The notes under the pieces: model-generated
The model's input: the letters and a program-made list of their open reading frames with translations, nothing else
What the model was told of the DNA's origin: nothing
Database searches by the model: none
Assembly (NCBI GenBank): GCA_003281165.1
Contig: QCCT01000002.1
Location: 107,612-171,611 of the forward strand
DNA length: 64,000 nucleotides
Source of the DNA: Prochlorococcus sp. AG-347-M18
Lineage (GTDB): Bacteria; Cyanobacteriota; Cyanobacteriia; PCC-6307; Cyanobiaceae
Direction: 5' to 3'
Program-made: the position numbers and the translations under genes
In this document: piece by piece, positions 40,359 to 48,347 of the stretch
Layout of the letters: the number at the start of each line of letters is the position of its first letter
Position numbering within the stretch: position 1 is the stretch's first letter

Positions 40359-41282
40359 GTGAGTTCATTAAGCGATTTTCTTGGTGAAATAGGTCGTCAT
40401 CAACTTTTGACACCTGAGAGAGAACTCACTATGGGCAGAAAAGTCCAAGAAATGGTAGTACTTGTTAATAGATGTCAAGATGCAGGAGGCAAAGGACCAG
40501 CGTGTGAATATTCCGAAGCTGAAAGAAAAAAAATCAAAATTGGCGAAAAAGCAAAAAATGAAATGATAACAGCTAATTTAAGATTAGTTGTGAATCTTGC
40601 CAAAAGATATCAAGGGAAAGGGCTTGAGTTGCTGGACCTAATTCAAGAGGGTACATTAGGCCTTACAAGGGCTGTAGAAAAATATGATCCCTCTAGGGGG
40701 CATAGATTCTCAACCTATGCTTATTGGTGGATCAGGCAAGGATTAAATAGAGCATTATCAACTCAAAGTAGAACCATTAGGATACCAGTTAATATCAATG
40801 AAAAACTTACAAAATTAAGGTCAGCAAAATCAAAGCTTATGCAGCTCAAGGGAATTCCACCCACTGGCGATGAACTGGCTGAAGAGATGAAAATAACAAG
40901 GGAGGAAATCGATGAACTCCTCTCTTGTGAGTTAAGGAGTATTACTGTTAGTCTTCAAGGTACGGTTAAATCAAAATCTGACCCCTCAGAACTAGTTGAT
41001 ATTCTTCCAAGTGATCAGACTCCTCCAATGGAATTAGCCGAATTAGCCGAAAGGACAGCCTCTGCTTGGAAGTTGTTAGATAAAGCAAATTTGACTGAAA
41101 AAGAAAGAAAGATTGTAAGCCTTAGATTTGGTTTAGACGGTTCAAATGAGTGGAGAACTTTAGCTGAAGTTGCAAGACATATGAGTTGTAGCAGAGAATA
41201 TTGCCGTCAAGTTGTTCAACGTGCTTTAAGAAAACTTAGAAAAGCAGGAATACAAAATGGATTAGTTGATAGTATTAGCTAA
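40359..41282 (+). CDS. Group 2 RNA polymerase sigma factor (SigA-like, non-essential type)
   Basis: This is a 307-residue sigma-70 family protein. It lacks the long region 1.1 of the principal factor. Region 1.2 starts at FLGEIGRHQLLTPEREL; region 2 has LRLVVNLAKRYQGKGLELLDLIQEG and YDPSRGHRFSTYAYWWIRQGLNRAL (core binding and -10 recognition); region 4.2 has TLAEVARHMSCSREYCRQVVQRALRKLR. This fits group 2 (SigB/C/D/E-type) factors of cyanobacteria. GTG at 40359 is the start because the nearest upstream ATG runs straight into a stop. Genes for DUF1232 and an HTH protein follow closely. Confidence 0.93.
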   Translation: MSSLSDFLGEIGRHQLLTPERELTMGRKVQEMVVLVNRCQDAGGKGPACEYSEAERKKIKIGEKAKNEMITANLRLVVNLAKRYQGKGLELLDLIQEGTLGLTRAVEKYDPSRGHRFSTYAYWWIRQGLNRALSTQSRTIRIPVNINEKLTKLRSAKSKLMQLKGIPPTGDELAEEMKITREEIDELLSCELRSITVSLQGTVKSKSDPSELVDILPSDQTPPMELAELAERTASAWKLLDKANLTEKERKIVSLRFGLDGSNEWRTLAEVARHMSCSREYCRQVVQRALRKLRKAGIQNGLVDSIS

Positions 41283-41319
41283 AAATGCCATTAAAAATAT
41301 TTAAATTTCATTTATAAGG

Positions 41320-41688
41320 ATGAAAGAGAATTTCAAAGCTCAAGAAAAAATCTATGATGCTGAAGTTTTAGAAAGTTCAACATTTGATGAAAATATCATT
41401 ATCAAGATTCTTATTAAAGCGGGAAGAACAATTGCCAAGCCTGCCTTAGAAGTTTTGGAGATGGCATTAGATCCTTATACTCCTGCACAAGTGAGAGTTT
41501 CCTTGATGGCTGCTCTAGCATATTTGATTATGCCATTTGATCTTTTCCCTGACTTTATGCCTTTAGTTGGTTTTAGTGATGATTTTGTAGCCCTCACAGC
41601 AGTACTCAGTATATGGAGCAAATACATGACTCCTTCAATAAGAGCAAGAGCAGAGAATAAGCTTAATAAGTTATTTCCTTTTTATTGA
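41320..41688 (+). CDS. DUF1232 membrane protein
   Basis: The 122-residue protein has the DUF1232 signature in the middle: YTPAQVRVSLMAALAYLIMPFDLFPDFMPLVGFSDDFVAL split by no gap, with the hallmark YLIxPxDLxPD. Two hydrophobic segments surround it, so it is probably a small membrane protein; function is unknown. It lies 37 bp after the sigma factor, and its stop codon abuts the ATG of the HTH gene. Confidence 0.85.
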   Translation: MKENFKAQEKIYDAEVLESSTFDENIIIKILIKAGRTIAKPALEVLEMALDPYTPAQVRVSLMAALAYLIMPFDLFPDFMPLVGFSDDFVALTAVLSIWSKYMTPSIRARAENKLNKLFPFY

Positions 41689-42009
41689 ATGAGTAAATTA
41701 TCTATACAGGAAGAAAAAGAACTCGTCTCCTTCATTAAAGATTGGTTAAAAACGCATGGATTTACCCAAAAAGACTTAGCAAATGAATTAAATATTAAAT
41801 CGAGTAGAACCTCCGAGATTATTCTCAAAATGAAAGAATTATATAAAAAAGGCGGCATGTTCAATATTGCAAAAAATCTTATAAAGATTGAGCAAAAATG
41901 GTTAAATAATATCAAGAACGATTGTCTAGAAACAAAACAAACACCACCATATAATCAATTAGATATCGACTCATTAGTAAACCAGATAAATCAAGATACT
42001 AGTAAATAA
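41689..42009 (+). CDS. Helix-turn-helix protein of unknown function
   Basis: This 106-residue basic protein has a helix-turn-helix-like segment at about residues 22-45 (GFTQKDLANELNIKSSRTSE) resembling XRE-type DNA-binding domains. The rest is helical and charged, with a polar tail. No enzymatic motif is seen. The ATG directly follows the DUF1232 stop codon with no spacer, so it is probably translated from the same mRNA. A perfect 8-bp AT-only hairpin follows its stop. It may be a regulator associated with the sigma-factor gene, which is inference. Confidence 0.75.
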   Translation: MSKLSIQEEKELVSFIKDWLKTHGFTQKDLANELNIKSSRTSEIILKMKELYKKGGMFNIAKNLIKIEQKWLNNIKNDCLETKQTPPYNQLDIDSLVNQINQDTSK

Positions 42010-42028
42010 ATATTATTGAAAATAATAT
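42010..42028 (+). terminator. AT-only hairpin after the HTH gene
   Basis: The bases ATATTATT at 42010-42017 pair perfectly with AATAATAT at 42021-42028, leaving a 3-base loop. It begins right after the stop codon of the HTH gene and is followed by ATTTTTAATT. There is no G-C pair, so terminator strength is uncertain. The following 170 bp to the YCII gene hold no gene that I can support. Confidence 0.4.
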
Positions 42029-42201
42029 ATTTTTAATTAAAAATGATATGCCTCTTAAAAATAACGTTTAAATAAATATCTTTTAAATCCTAAATAAAAT
42101 AAATAATTTAATTATTAAAGCAAAAATAATATGTATTTTTAAGTTAAATTAATTCTTTTAATAAATAATTAATAATTACTAAATTTCTTCGTAAATCCTA
42201 T

Positions 42202-42471
42202 TTAAAATGCTTGAATCCAAGGATAAATATCATAATTAATCCATATACCTTTTTCCCAATATATATCCTCCTCAATAAGATCTTTCAAGTCGTTCACATC
42301 ATTAGCATTAAAAATTCCAAACAAATATTTGGTACATTTTGTTGGCCCTAATGTAACTAAAATATCGCTATCTTTTAAGTTTTTAAGTCTCTTAAGATGT
42401 TGTTCTCGAAATGGTTCCCTTTTAATAATTGCATCCTCACAGTAATGTCCAAAAACTACAAACTTTTCCAT
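42202..42471 (-). CDS. YCII-related domain protein
   Basis: This roughly 90-residue protein has a ferredoxin-like alpha/beta layout: MEKFVVFGHYCEDAIIKREPFREQHLKRLK, DILVTLGPTKCTKYLFGIFNANDVNDL, then an acidic helix and YWEKGIWINYDIYPW. It matches the YCII family (YciI-like), whose members are often small enzymes or enzyme partners. The conserved His in HYCED and Arg-rich helix are visible. I start at ATG 42471, since the longer reading adds a hydrophobic stretch that is not part of the family. Function is unknown. Confidence 0.78.
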   Translation of the reverse strand: MEKFVVFGHYCEDAIIKREPFREQHLKRLKNLKDSDILVTLGPTKCTKYLFGIFNANDVNDLKDLIEEDIYWEKGIWINYDIYPWIQAF

Positions 42472-42515
42472 TTTTAAATATAAATAATAGAATGAATAGA
42501 TACTTAATAATTGCA

Positions 42516-42521
42516 TATAAT
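42516..42521 (+). promoter_or_regulatory. Candidate -10 element (TATAAT) for the cyAbrB gene
   Basis: A perfect TATAAT lies 47 bp upstream of the cyAbrB ATG, with a weak TGAATA at 17-bp spacing as a -35. The gap between the divergent YCII and cyAbrB genes is 97 bp. Perfect TATAAT is not rare in DNA this A+T-rich, so confidence is moderate. Confidence 0.4.
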
Positions 42522-42568
42522 ACACTCAGATTGCTATGTTATTTAATACAACTTTCTTTTAATTTATT

Positions 42569-42925
42569 ATGCTAACTGGTAGCGATCTCCTTGCAAAAGT
42601 TAAAGAACTTGGTGATGTTAGCAAATCTGACCTAGTTCGCGCCTGTGGATATGTTTCCACTAAAAAAAACGGAGGTGAACGCTTAAACTTTACCGCATTT
42701 TATGAAGCACTTTTAGAAGCAAAAGGGGTTAATCTTGGTGATTCTGGAGTTGCAGGTATTGGTAAAGGTGGAAGAAAACTTAGTTATATTGCAACAGTTC
42801 AAGGCAATGGAAATCTTCTGATTGGGAAAGCATATACAGCACTTCTTGATTTAAAAGCAGGTGATGAATTCGAAATTAAGCTCGGAAGAAAACAAATCAG
42901 ATTATTACCTACAGAAGAATCTTAA
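42569..42925 (+). CDS. cyAbrB-type transcriptional regulator
   Basis: The 118-residue protein matches the cyanobacterial AbrB family. The N-terminal part (MLTGSDLLAKVKELGDVSKSDLVRACGYVST, written here in two halves) is typical of cyAbrB, and the C-terminal beta-rich segment GNLLIGKAYTALLDLKAGDEFEIKLGRKQIRL resembles the SpoVT-AbrB fold, placed C-terminal rather than N-terminal as in Bacillus AbrB. cyAbrB proteins regulate carbon/nitrogen balance genes and hydrogenase in other cyanobacteria. A candidate TATAAT lies upstream. Confidence 0.92.
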   Translation: MLTGSDLLAKVKELGDVSKSDLVRACGYVSTKKNGGERLNFTAFYEALLEAKGVNLGDSGVAGIGKGGRKLSYIATVQGNGNLLIGKAYTALLDLKAGDEFEIKLGRKQIRLLPTEES

Positions 42926-43010
42926 AGACAACATCAATAATAAATTGGTCATAACATTTTTAATTAATTTTCTATAAATAATTCTTTTAATTAATAAATT
43001 ATCTTTGTAT

Positions 43011-43853
43011 TTATTTTTTTTGATCAGCAGCTAAACGCATTTCTTTACAAAACTCACCAACATGATCAACAACATCTTTTTCACTTGAGCTCGAGATTCG
43101 TTTTACAAATGCACTCCCAATAATTACTCCATCTGCTCCCCACTCACGAACTTTATTAACATGTTCTGGAGTTGATATTCCAAAACCAACAGCAATTGGC
43201 TTGCTATTTACATCTTTTAATTTAGCAATAAGATTTTCTACTCTATTTTCCATTTTGTTTCTCTCACCAGTGACACCTGTAACACTTACTAAATAAGTAA
43301 AGCCTTTTGTATGATTTGATATTTGTTTCATTCTTTCAAAAGGAGTAGTTGGCGCTACCAATAAAATTAAGTCCATAGAATGGTTACTAACTATTTTAGA
43401 AAATTTATAAGCTTCCTCCAAAGGGAGGTCAGGAACTATTAGTCCAGAAACTCCTGCATCAGATGCCATCTCACAAAACCTTTTAAAGCCAAAACATAGT
43501 AATGGATTCAAGTAAGAAAAAAGGATGATGGGGATATTTAATTTACCTTTTAAAGACTCTAAAAGTTTAATTACTTTTCTTAAGCTAGTACCTGACTTTA
43601 AGGCGCGAGAGGCCGCCACTTGAATAACAGGTCCATCCGCAAGTGGGTCACTATACGGGATACCTAATTCAATAAGGTCAGCTCCATTTTCTTGTAAATT
43701 TAATAAGATCTCAGACGTTATTTCAATATTGGGATCCCCAGCCATTATAAAAGGCATTAAAGCAAATTTTTTTTTATTTTTTAACTCACGAAACATCTCA
43801 TCTACCTTAGATAAAGATTCATTTTTAGTAAGTTGCATTTTGTTATCTTTCAT
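43011..43853 (-). CDS. trpA: Tryptophan synthase alpha subunit
   Basis: TrpA cleaves indole-3-glycerol phosphate to indole, which the beta subunit joins to serine. The TIM barrel has PFIMAGDPN, the catalytic Glu in LIELGIPYSDPLADGPVIQ, the catalytic Asp in IVPDLPLEEA, the flexible loop TGVTGERN and the phosphate-binding GFGISTPEHV and GVIIGSAFV. At 280 residues it is normal. It is the third gene of the ndhL-DUF3007-trpA cluster, 5 bp after DUF3007. ATG at 43853; an internal ATG (Met6) is possible. Confidence 0.96.
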   Translation of the reverse strand: MKDNKMQLTKNESLSKVDEMFRELKNKKKFALMPFIMAGDPNIEITSEILLNLQENGADLIELGIPYSDPLADGPVIQVAASRALKSGTSLRKVIKLLESLKGKLNIPIILFSYLNPLLCFGFKRFCEMASDAGVSGLIVPDLPLEEAYKFSKIVSNHSMDLILLVAPTTPFERMKQISNHTKGFTYLVSVTGVTGERNKMENRVENLIAKLKDVNSKPIAVGFGISTPEHVNKVREWGADGVIIGSAFVKRISSSSEKDVVDHVGEFCKEMRLAADQKK

Positions 43854-43858
43854 AATTT

Positions 43859-44179
43859 TTAGATATTTTTCTCTAAATCTTCCATAAGTTTTTGCTGCTC
43901 TTCCTTTGACAATGAGTTGAATTTGGTTTCTAGTTTATCATTAACAACTTTTTCATACTCTTTTCTATAACGCTTCCTTTGTTCCATAAAAGTCATTTTT
44001 CCATTTACAACTCTATAAACATAAGATGTTACCCAAGTAATAACAATCAAAATCAAGATACAACTTGATAAAGTAGTGGCTGTAAAATTATCGATACCAA
44101 TTTGCGGTGCAAATTTATAACTAATTAATCCTATTAATGAAATAAATAAACCTATTTGTATAACTTTTCCTTTAGTCAA
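43859..44179 (-). CDS. DUF3007 family membrane protein
   Basis: This 106-residue protein has two membrane segments (about residues 7-24 and 33-53) then a basic, helical cytoplasmic tail with FMEQRKRYRKEYEKVVNDKLE. It matches DUF3007, which is conserved beside ndhL in cyanobacteria. The role is unknown; the conserved linkage suggests a function near the NDH-1 complex. The start appears to be TTG, since no ATG lies between the ndhL stop and the first helix. It is 4 bp after ndhL and 5 bp before trpA. Confidence 0.83.
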   Translation of the reverse strand: MTKGKVIQIGLFISLIGLISYKFAPQIGIDNFTATTLSSCILILIVITWVTSYVYRVVNGKMTFMEQRKRYRKEYEKVVNDKLETKFNSLSKEEQQKLMEDLEKNI

Positions 44180-44183
44180 TTAT

Positions 44184-44417
44184 TTACCCTTTACCACTTC
44201 CTTTTAGTCTGAGATTTAAAAATGGAGAAAATAAAATTAAACCTGGAAAGAAAAGAAATACAAGGCCATAAATTCCTAATCTTTCAAATTTGCCCATAAT
44301 ATTCCATCTATTATTCATCCAGTAAAATAGTAACAATGGGATAACCAATAAATAGGTAGAAATAATTCCGATATAAGCAATTAAAGTAGCGAATGAATTA
44401 TTGAAAAAACTTTCCAT
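44184..44417 (-). CDS. ndhL: NAD(P)H-quinone oxidoreductase subunit L
   Basis: NdhL is a small cyanobacterial and plastid-specific membrane subunit of NDH-1, needed for inorganic-carbon uptake in other cyanobacteria. The 77-residue protein has two membrane helices (about 10-32 and 49-67), with [17 protein letters not shown] between them typical of NdhL. It leads the ndhL-DUF3007-trpA cluster. The 3' end of tRNA-Leu, on the same strand, lies 78 bp upstream of its start. Confidence 0.9.
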   Translation of the reverse strand: MESFFNNSFATLIAYIGIISTYLLVIPLLLFYWMNNRWNIMGKFERLGIYGLVFLFFPGLILFSPFLNLRLKGSGKG

Positions 44418-44495
44418 TTTAATTTATGATTGCTTAGTTAAAACATAACAACTATTGGAAGTTATCGTCAGAACTAAAAATAAATAATTAAATAA

Positions 44496-44581
44496 TGGGA
44501 GTGGGGGGACTTGAACCCCCACGAGCTAAATCGCTCGACGGATTTTAAGTCCGGCGCGTCTACCAATTCCGCCACACTCCC
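44496..44581 (-). tRNA. trnL: tRNA-Leu (anticodon UAA), intron-less
   Basis: The 86-base gene folds as a class II tRNA. The acceptor stem is GGGAGUG at the 5' end pairing with CACUCCC, followed by discriminator A. The D-arm has UUGGUAGACGC. The anticodon loop is CUUAAAA, giving anticodon UAA in the stem CGGA/UCCG. The long variable arm is UCGAGCGAUUUAGCUCG-like, and the T-arm has GGUUCAAGUCC. CCA is not encoded. The group I intron that interrupts this gene between U34 and A35 in many cyanobacteria and in plastids is absent. Confidence 0.96.
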
Positions 44582-44601
44582 AAAGGAATTTGCGCTTTCT
44601 A

Positions 44602-44607
44602 ATCGTA
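44602..44607 (-). promoter_or_regulatory. Candidate -10 element for tRNA-Leu
   Basis: Reading leftward, TACGAT lies 20 bp upstream of the mature tRNA 5' end, with TTGGTT 18 bp further upstream as a possible -35. The placement suits a short leader removed by RNase P. The match is weak and is offered only as a candidate. Confidence 0.3.
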
Positions 44608-44680
44608 GCTGAAAGTAACCCATTTAACCAAGAAAAATTGGAATATTTACACTTTTAATTGTCAGATTAAATCTAATTTT

Positions 44681-45730
44681 TTAATTTACTATTCCTTCTA
44701 CTTGCCATTGTAAAGTTTCACCTGCATGAAATGGTTTTATTTGTCCGACAATATTTTTTTCTTCAACAACATCAATATATTCTTTAATTTTGTTAGGTCT
44801 AGAAACTAATTTTAATTTTTCTTTATTTGGTGGGACATTATAAAAATTAGGGCCATTCAAACTTGCAAACTTTTCAAAATTATCTAAAGCATCCTCCTCT
44901 TCGAAAACTGTTAAGTAGCTTTCTATTGCTACTGGCGAATTAAAAATGCCTGCACATCCACAAAAAGTCTTCCACTTCCTAAGGTGTGGAGCAGAGTCAG
45001 TTCCCAAGAAAAAACATTTTTCCCCACTTGTTGCCGCTCTCCTTAAAGCGAGTCTATTATTTTCCCTCTTAGCAACTGGTAAGCAGTAAAAATCACTATT
45101 TAAGCCTCCAAAAAACATTGCATTTCTATTTATATGCAAATGATGCGGAGTAATAGTAGCCCCAATATTATTTTTTTGCACAAAATCCACAGCGTAAGAA
45201 GTGGTTATATGTTCTAGAACGATTTTTAATTTTGGAAATCTTTTGATTATTTGAGAAAGTTCTTTATCTATAAAAACTTCTTCTCTATCAAATACATCTA
45301 CATCAGAATCAGTCACTTCCCCATGAATTAAAAGAGGCATTCCAGAATCTTGCATTAATTCAAAGATCTTATATAGATTTTCTATTTTCCTAACGCCATG
45401 ACTGGAATTTGTTGTGGCATTAGCAGGATATAATTTTGCTGCAAAAAAAACATTATTTTTAAAACCATTAATTAGTTCCCCTTTATCAGTGTCATCTTTA
45501 AGATAAATTGTCATTAATGGTTCAAACTTAGAACTTTCTGGTAGCGCTTCAACAATAGATTTCCTATAAGAAATAGCGCTATTGATTGATGTTATGGGAC
45601 TTTTAGTATTTGGCATAACAATGGCTCTTCCAAAAAATTCCGAAGTAAACTGAATGATATTTTTTAATACAAGACCTTCTCTTAAATGTAAATGCCAATC
45701 ATCAGGTTTTATTATGTTTAAAGTCTTCAA
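44681..45730 (-). CDS. pyrC: Dihydroorotase
   Basis: PyrC closes N-carbamoyl-aspartate to dihydroorotate in pyrimidine synthesis. It is a class II dihydroorotase. DDWHLHLREG has the HxH zinc ligands (His17 and His19 region), FFAAKLYPANATTNS has the carboxylated Lys, VLEHITTS and ATITPHHLHINRN supply further His ligands, and LGTDSAPHLRKWK has the catalytic Asp. At 349 residues it is typical. The start appears to be TTG. A perfect 11-bp inverted repeat lies 15 bp upstream, between this gene and the divergent exchanger. Confidence 0.96.
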   Translation of the reverse strand: MKTLNIIKPDDWHLHLREGLVLKNIIQFTSEFFGRAIVMPNTKSPITSINSAISYRKSIVEALPESSKFEPLMTIYLKDDTDKGELINGFKNNVFFAAKLYPANATTNSSHGVRKIENLYKIFELMQDSGMPLLIHGEVTDSDVDVFDREEVFIDKELSQIIKRFPKLKIVLEHITTSYAVDFVQKNNIGATITPHHLHINRNAMFFGGLNSDFYCLPVAKRENNRLALRRAATSGEKCFFLGTDSAPHLRKWKTFCGCAGIFNSPVAIESYLTVFEEEDALDNFEKFASLNGPNFYNVPPNKEKLKLVSRPNKIKEYIDVVEEKNIVGQIKPFHAGETLQWQVEGIVN

Positions 45731-45745
45731 AATTTTTTCTATTTA

Positions 45746-45774
45746 GTCAATTTTAACAGCAAATTAAAATTGAC
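45746..45774. promoter_or_regulatory. Perfect 11-bp inverted repeat between pyrC and the cation exchanger
   Basis: GTCAATTTTAA (45746-45756) is mirrored exactly by TTAAAATTGAC (45764-45774) across a 7-base centre. It sits 15 bp upstream of the pyrC start, in the 118-bp divergent gap. TTGACA on the rightward strand (45770-45775) overlaps the right arm. It could be an operator for a dimeric repressor or a 5'-leader hairpin of pyrC. No gene is hidden in this gap. Confidence 0.55.
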
Positions 45775-45848
45775 AATAAATTATCGATATTCGAGGATAG
45801 TTATTAACCAATTATGAAAATTTTTATTATCTAAATGAAATACTAAAT

Positions 45849-46928
45849 ATGAGTGATTTTTTACTTCCAATAATAGAAATATTTTTAGGCATAGTTCTAC
45901 TTTTTGCTGGAGGAGAGTTCTTTATTCAAGGAGCCATATTTTTATCTTTAATTTTAGGAATACCTCAAATAGTAATTGGTTTGACAGTTGTTTCTCTTGG
46001 AACAAGCTCTCCTGAGTTGTTGGTAAGTTTGAGTTCAATTTTGAAAGGCAGTGATTCGCTTGCAGCAAGCAATGTAATTGGAAGCAATATTTTCAATGTT
46101 CTCGTTGTTTTGGGCATCAGCTCATTGATAACACCTCTTAAGGTAAAAAGCAGAATAGTCAGGAGAGATGTGCCTTTATTAATGGCTATCTCTTGTGCAG
46201 TTTGGGCCATGTCATCAACAGGCTTATTAACATTGCAAGCAGGGGTCTTTCTAATATTTTGTTTAATCTTAAATACAATATGGGAAATCAATACCATAAA
46301 TGAGAAAGGAGAAGAGACAAAAGATGCTGAACCAGAGATTGAGGAATTTAAAGATAACTACAAGGGGAAGCTTAATATTTTACTAAAGTTAATATTGGGA
46401 ATATTTCTTTTAAGCTTCGGTTCAAATATTTTAGTAAATGGTTCTCAAACGCTTGCTAGTCTTTTGGGAGTAAATGAAATTGTTATTGGTTTAACTATCG
46501 TCGCCACTGGAACCTCTTTACCGGAATTAGTGACTTCAATAATTGCTGCATTTAAAGGCAAAACAGATCTTGCGATTGGTAATGTAATTGGAAGTAATTT
46601 GCTCAATCAACTCCTAATCCTTGGAAGTTGTAGTATTTTTTCAGGATTTAAAGGTTTAGAAATCGAACAAAGTCTAATAAAAGTTGACTTACCATTTATG
46701 GTTTTAACTACCTTTGCATGCTTACCAATTTTCTGGAGCAAAGGAAAAATTACCAGAATTGAAGGATTTATTTTGATTAATTTTTATATTTTTTACATTC
46801 TCGATAAGATACTCTTTTTGAATGGATTTAATTATCTCTCTGAATTAAGGATAGGTTTATTTATTTACTTATCAGTACTTATAGTAATTCTATTTGCTCA
46901 AGAAAAATTAAAATTTTCTAATTCATAA
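45849..46928 (+). CDS. Calcium/cation antiporter (CaCA family, K+-dependent-like)
   Basis: This 359-residue membrane protein has the two inverted alpha-repeats of the CaCA family: GLTVVSLGTSSPELLVSLSS with following NVIGSNIFNVLVVLG, and GLTIVATGTSLPELVTSIIAA with following NVIGSNLLNQLLILG. About ten membrane segments flank them, with an acidic cytoplasmic loop near residues 155-175. It exchanges Na+ or H+ for Ca2+ or a similar cation. The exact ion is unknown. It diverges from pyrC and is convergent with gor, 2 bp away. Confidence 0.93.
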   Translation: MSDFLLPIIEIFLGIVLLFAGGEFFIQGAIFLSLILGIPQIVIGLTVVSLGTSSPELLVSLSSILKGSDSLAASNVIGSNIFNVLVVLGISSLITPLKVKSRIVRRDVPLLMAISCAVWAMSSTGLLTLQAGVFLIFCLILNTIWEINTINEKGEETKDAEPEIEEFKDNYKGKLNILLKLILGIFLLSFGSNILVNGSQTLASLLGVNEIVIGLTIVATGTSLPELVTSIIAAFKGKTDLAIGNVIGSNLLNQLLILGSCSIFSGFKGLEIEQSLIKVDLPFMVLTTFACLPIFWSKGKITRIEGFILINFYIFYILDKILFLNGFNYLSELRIGLFIYLSVLIVILFAQEKLKFSNS

Positions 46929-46930
46929 TT

Positions 46931-48295
46931 TTAGCCATACATAGTCACAAACTCTTCTGAGATAGTTGGGTGCAAAGCCATAGTTATATCAAAGTCTTTT
47001 TTTGTTATCCCTGCATTTAATGAAATTGATACCATTTGAATAATCTCAGATGAAGATTCTCCAAACATATGGCATCCCAGGACTTTATCAGTTAGCTTAT
47101 GGACTACAATCTTCAACATACATTTTGATTTATTCTCTTTAAAAGTATTGGACATAGGAGTAAATTTGCATTTGAAAATTTTTATATTTTTTTCAGAGTG
47201 AATCTCTATAGCTTTTTTCTCACTTAAGCCAACTGTTGAGATTTCTGGAATAGTGAAAACGGCCTTAGGGATATTTTCATAATTTACTTTTCTTTTTTGG
47301 TCATTAAAAAAATTATCCGAAAAAACTCTCCCTTGTTCTATTGCTACTGGAGTTAAATTTGGTTTATTTATAATATCGCCAACTGCAAAAATATTTGCAT
47401 TGCTTGTTTGATTAAGTTCATTAACATCTAAATATTGACCATCCATCTTTAGATTTAAAAAATCCAAATTTAAAGGCAAAAGATTTGGTTCTCTACCCGT
47501 AGCAATAAGGATATTATTAGTAATGAATTTATCACCCGAGTCAAAAGTAGATTCCAGATTTTCATTTACCCTCTTGATAGCCTTTAATTGAGTATTGGAG
47601 ATTATGTTTATGTCACTAAAAGTAGGAGATTCCTCTAGGCAGAAAGAAAGATCTTTATCAAAACCATTTAGTAAATGTTGACCTCTAATTAATTGAGTTA
47701 CTTCAGTACCTAAATTCCTGAAAATAGAAGCAAATTCACAAGCAATATATCCTCCTCCAACTATTAATATTGATTTGGGGAAATTTTCTAATTCAAAAAT
47801 ATCATCACTTGTCCATGCCAAATCTATCCCTGGAATATCCAATTTCTTTGGTTTACCACCAACTGAAATAAGAATTTTCTTTGAACTTATTTTGTTTTTA
47901 ATTTTCTTTGTTTTTGGACAAATTATTTCTAATTCATTTTGATTCGTAAATCTTCCTAAGCCCTCAAAAACAGTTACATTCATTTTATTTAAAGAATTTC
48001 TATGTAAATTACTTAATCTAGAAACCTCCTCTCTAACATTCTTTAATAAAATGTTTGATTCAAAATTAATGCCTTCATTTTTCAATCCATATCCTTCTGA
48101 AGAATCCATATTTTTTTTACATTTAGCTGCGTAAACCATTAATTTTTTAGGCACACATCCCCTTATCACACAAGTTCCTCCAATTTTATTTACTTCTATG
48201 ATTGCAACTTTTGCTCCATAACTTGCTGCTCGTTTAGCAGCCGCGAGTCCCCCAGATCCAGCTCCAACAACAATTAAATCGAATTCAAATTCCAA
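46931..48295 (-). CDS. gor: Glutathione reductase-like FAD disulphide oxidoreductase
   Basis: This enzyme reduces oxidised glutathione with NAD(P)H. It has the FAD-binding motif VVGAGSGGLAAAKRAA near residues 10-25, the redox-active Cys pair in GGTCVIRGCVPKKLMVYAAK, NAD-binding SILIVGGGYIACEFASIFRNLGTEV, the second FAD block FAVGDIINKPNLTPVA, and the C-terminal catalytic His in ALHPTISEEFVTMYG. At 454 residues it is normal. The start appears to be TTG, and it diverges from the GST-like gene, 52 bp away; the two redox proteins share a promoter region. Confidence 0.95.
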   Translation of the reverse strand: MEFEFDLIVVGAGSGGLAAAKRAASYGAKVAIIEVNKIGGTCVIRGCVPKKLMVYAAKCKKNMDSSEGYGLKNEGINFESNILLKNVREEVSRLSNLHRNSLNKMNVTVFEGLGRFTNQNELEIICPKTKKIKNKISSKKILISVGGKPKKLDIPGIDLAWTSDDIFELENFPKSILIVGGGYIACEFASIFRNLGTEVTQLIRGQHLLNGFDKDLSFCLEESPTFSDINIISNTQLKAIKRVNENLESTFDSGDKFITNNILIATGREPNLLPLNLDFLNLKMDGQYLDVNELNQTSNANIFAVGDIINKPNLTPVAIEQGRVFSDNFFNDQKRKVNYENIPKAVFTIPEISTVGLSEKKAIEIHSEKNIKIFKCKFTPMSNTFKENKSKCMLKIVVHKLTDKVLGCHMFGESSSEIIQMVSISLNAGITKKDFDITMALHPTISEEFVTMYG

Positions 48296-48347
48296 GACTT
48301 TTTTTAATCAATTATTATAACGTTAGTTTATAGCTTTAATTCAAATA

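Noticed and set aside
42472..42525. 18-residue N-terminal extension of the YCII protein
   Set aside because: The added residues are hydrophobic and lie outside the family; the ATG at 42471 matches the usual start.
42958..42995. Two copies of TTTTAATTAAT between cyAbrB and trpA
   Set aside because: AT-only direct repeats 27 bp apart in a convergent gap are too likely by chance.
44481..44600. Group I intron in tRNA-Leu
   Set aside because: The tRNA is continuous over 86 bases with an intact anticodon loop.
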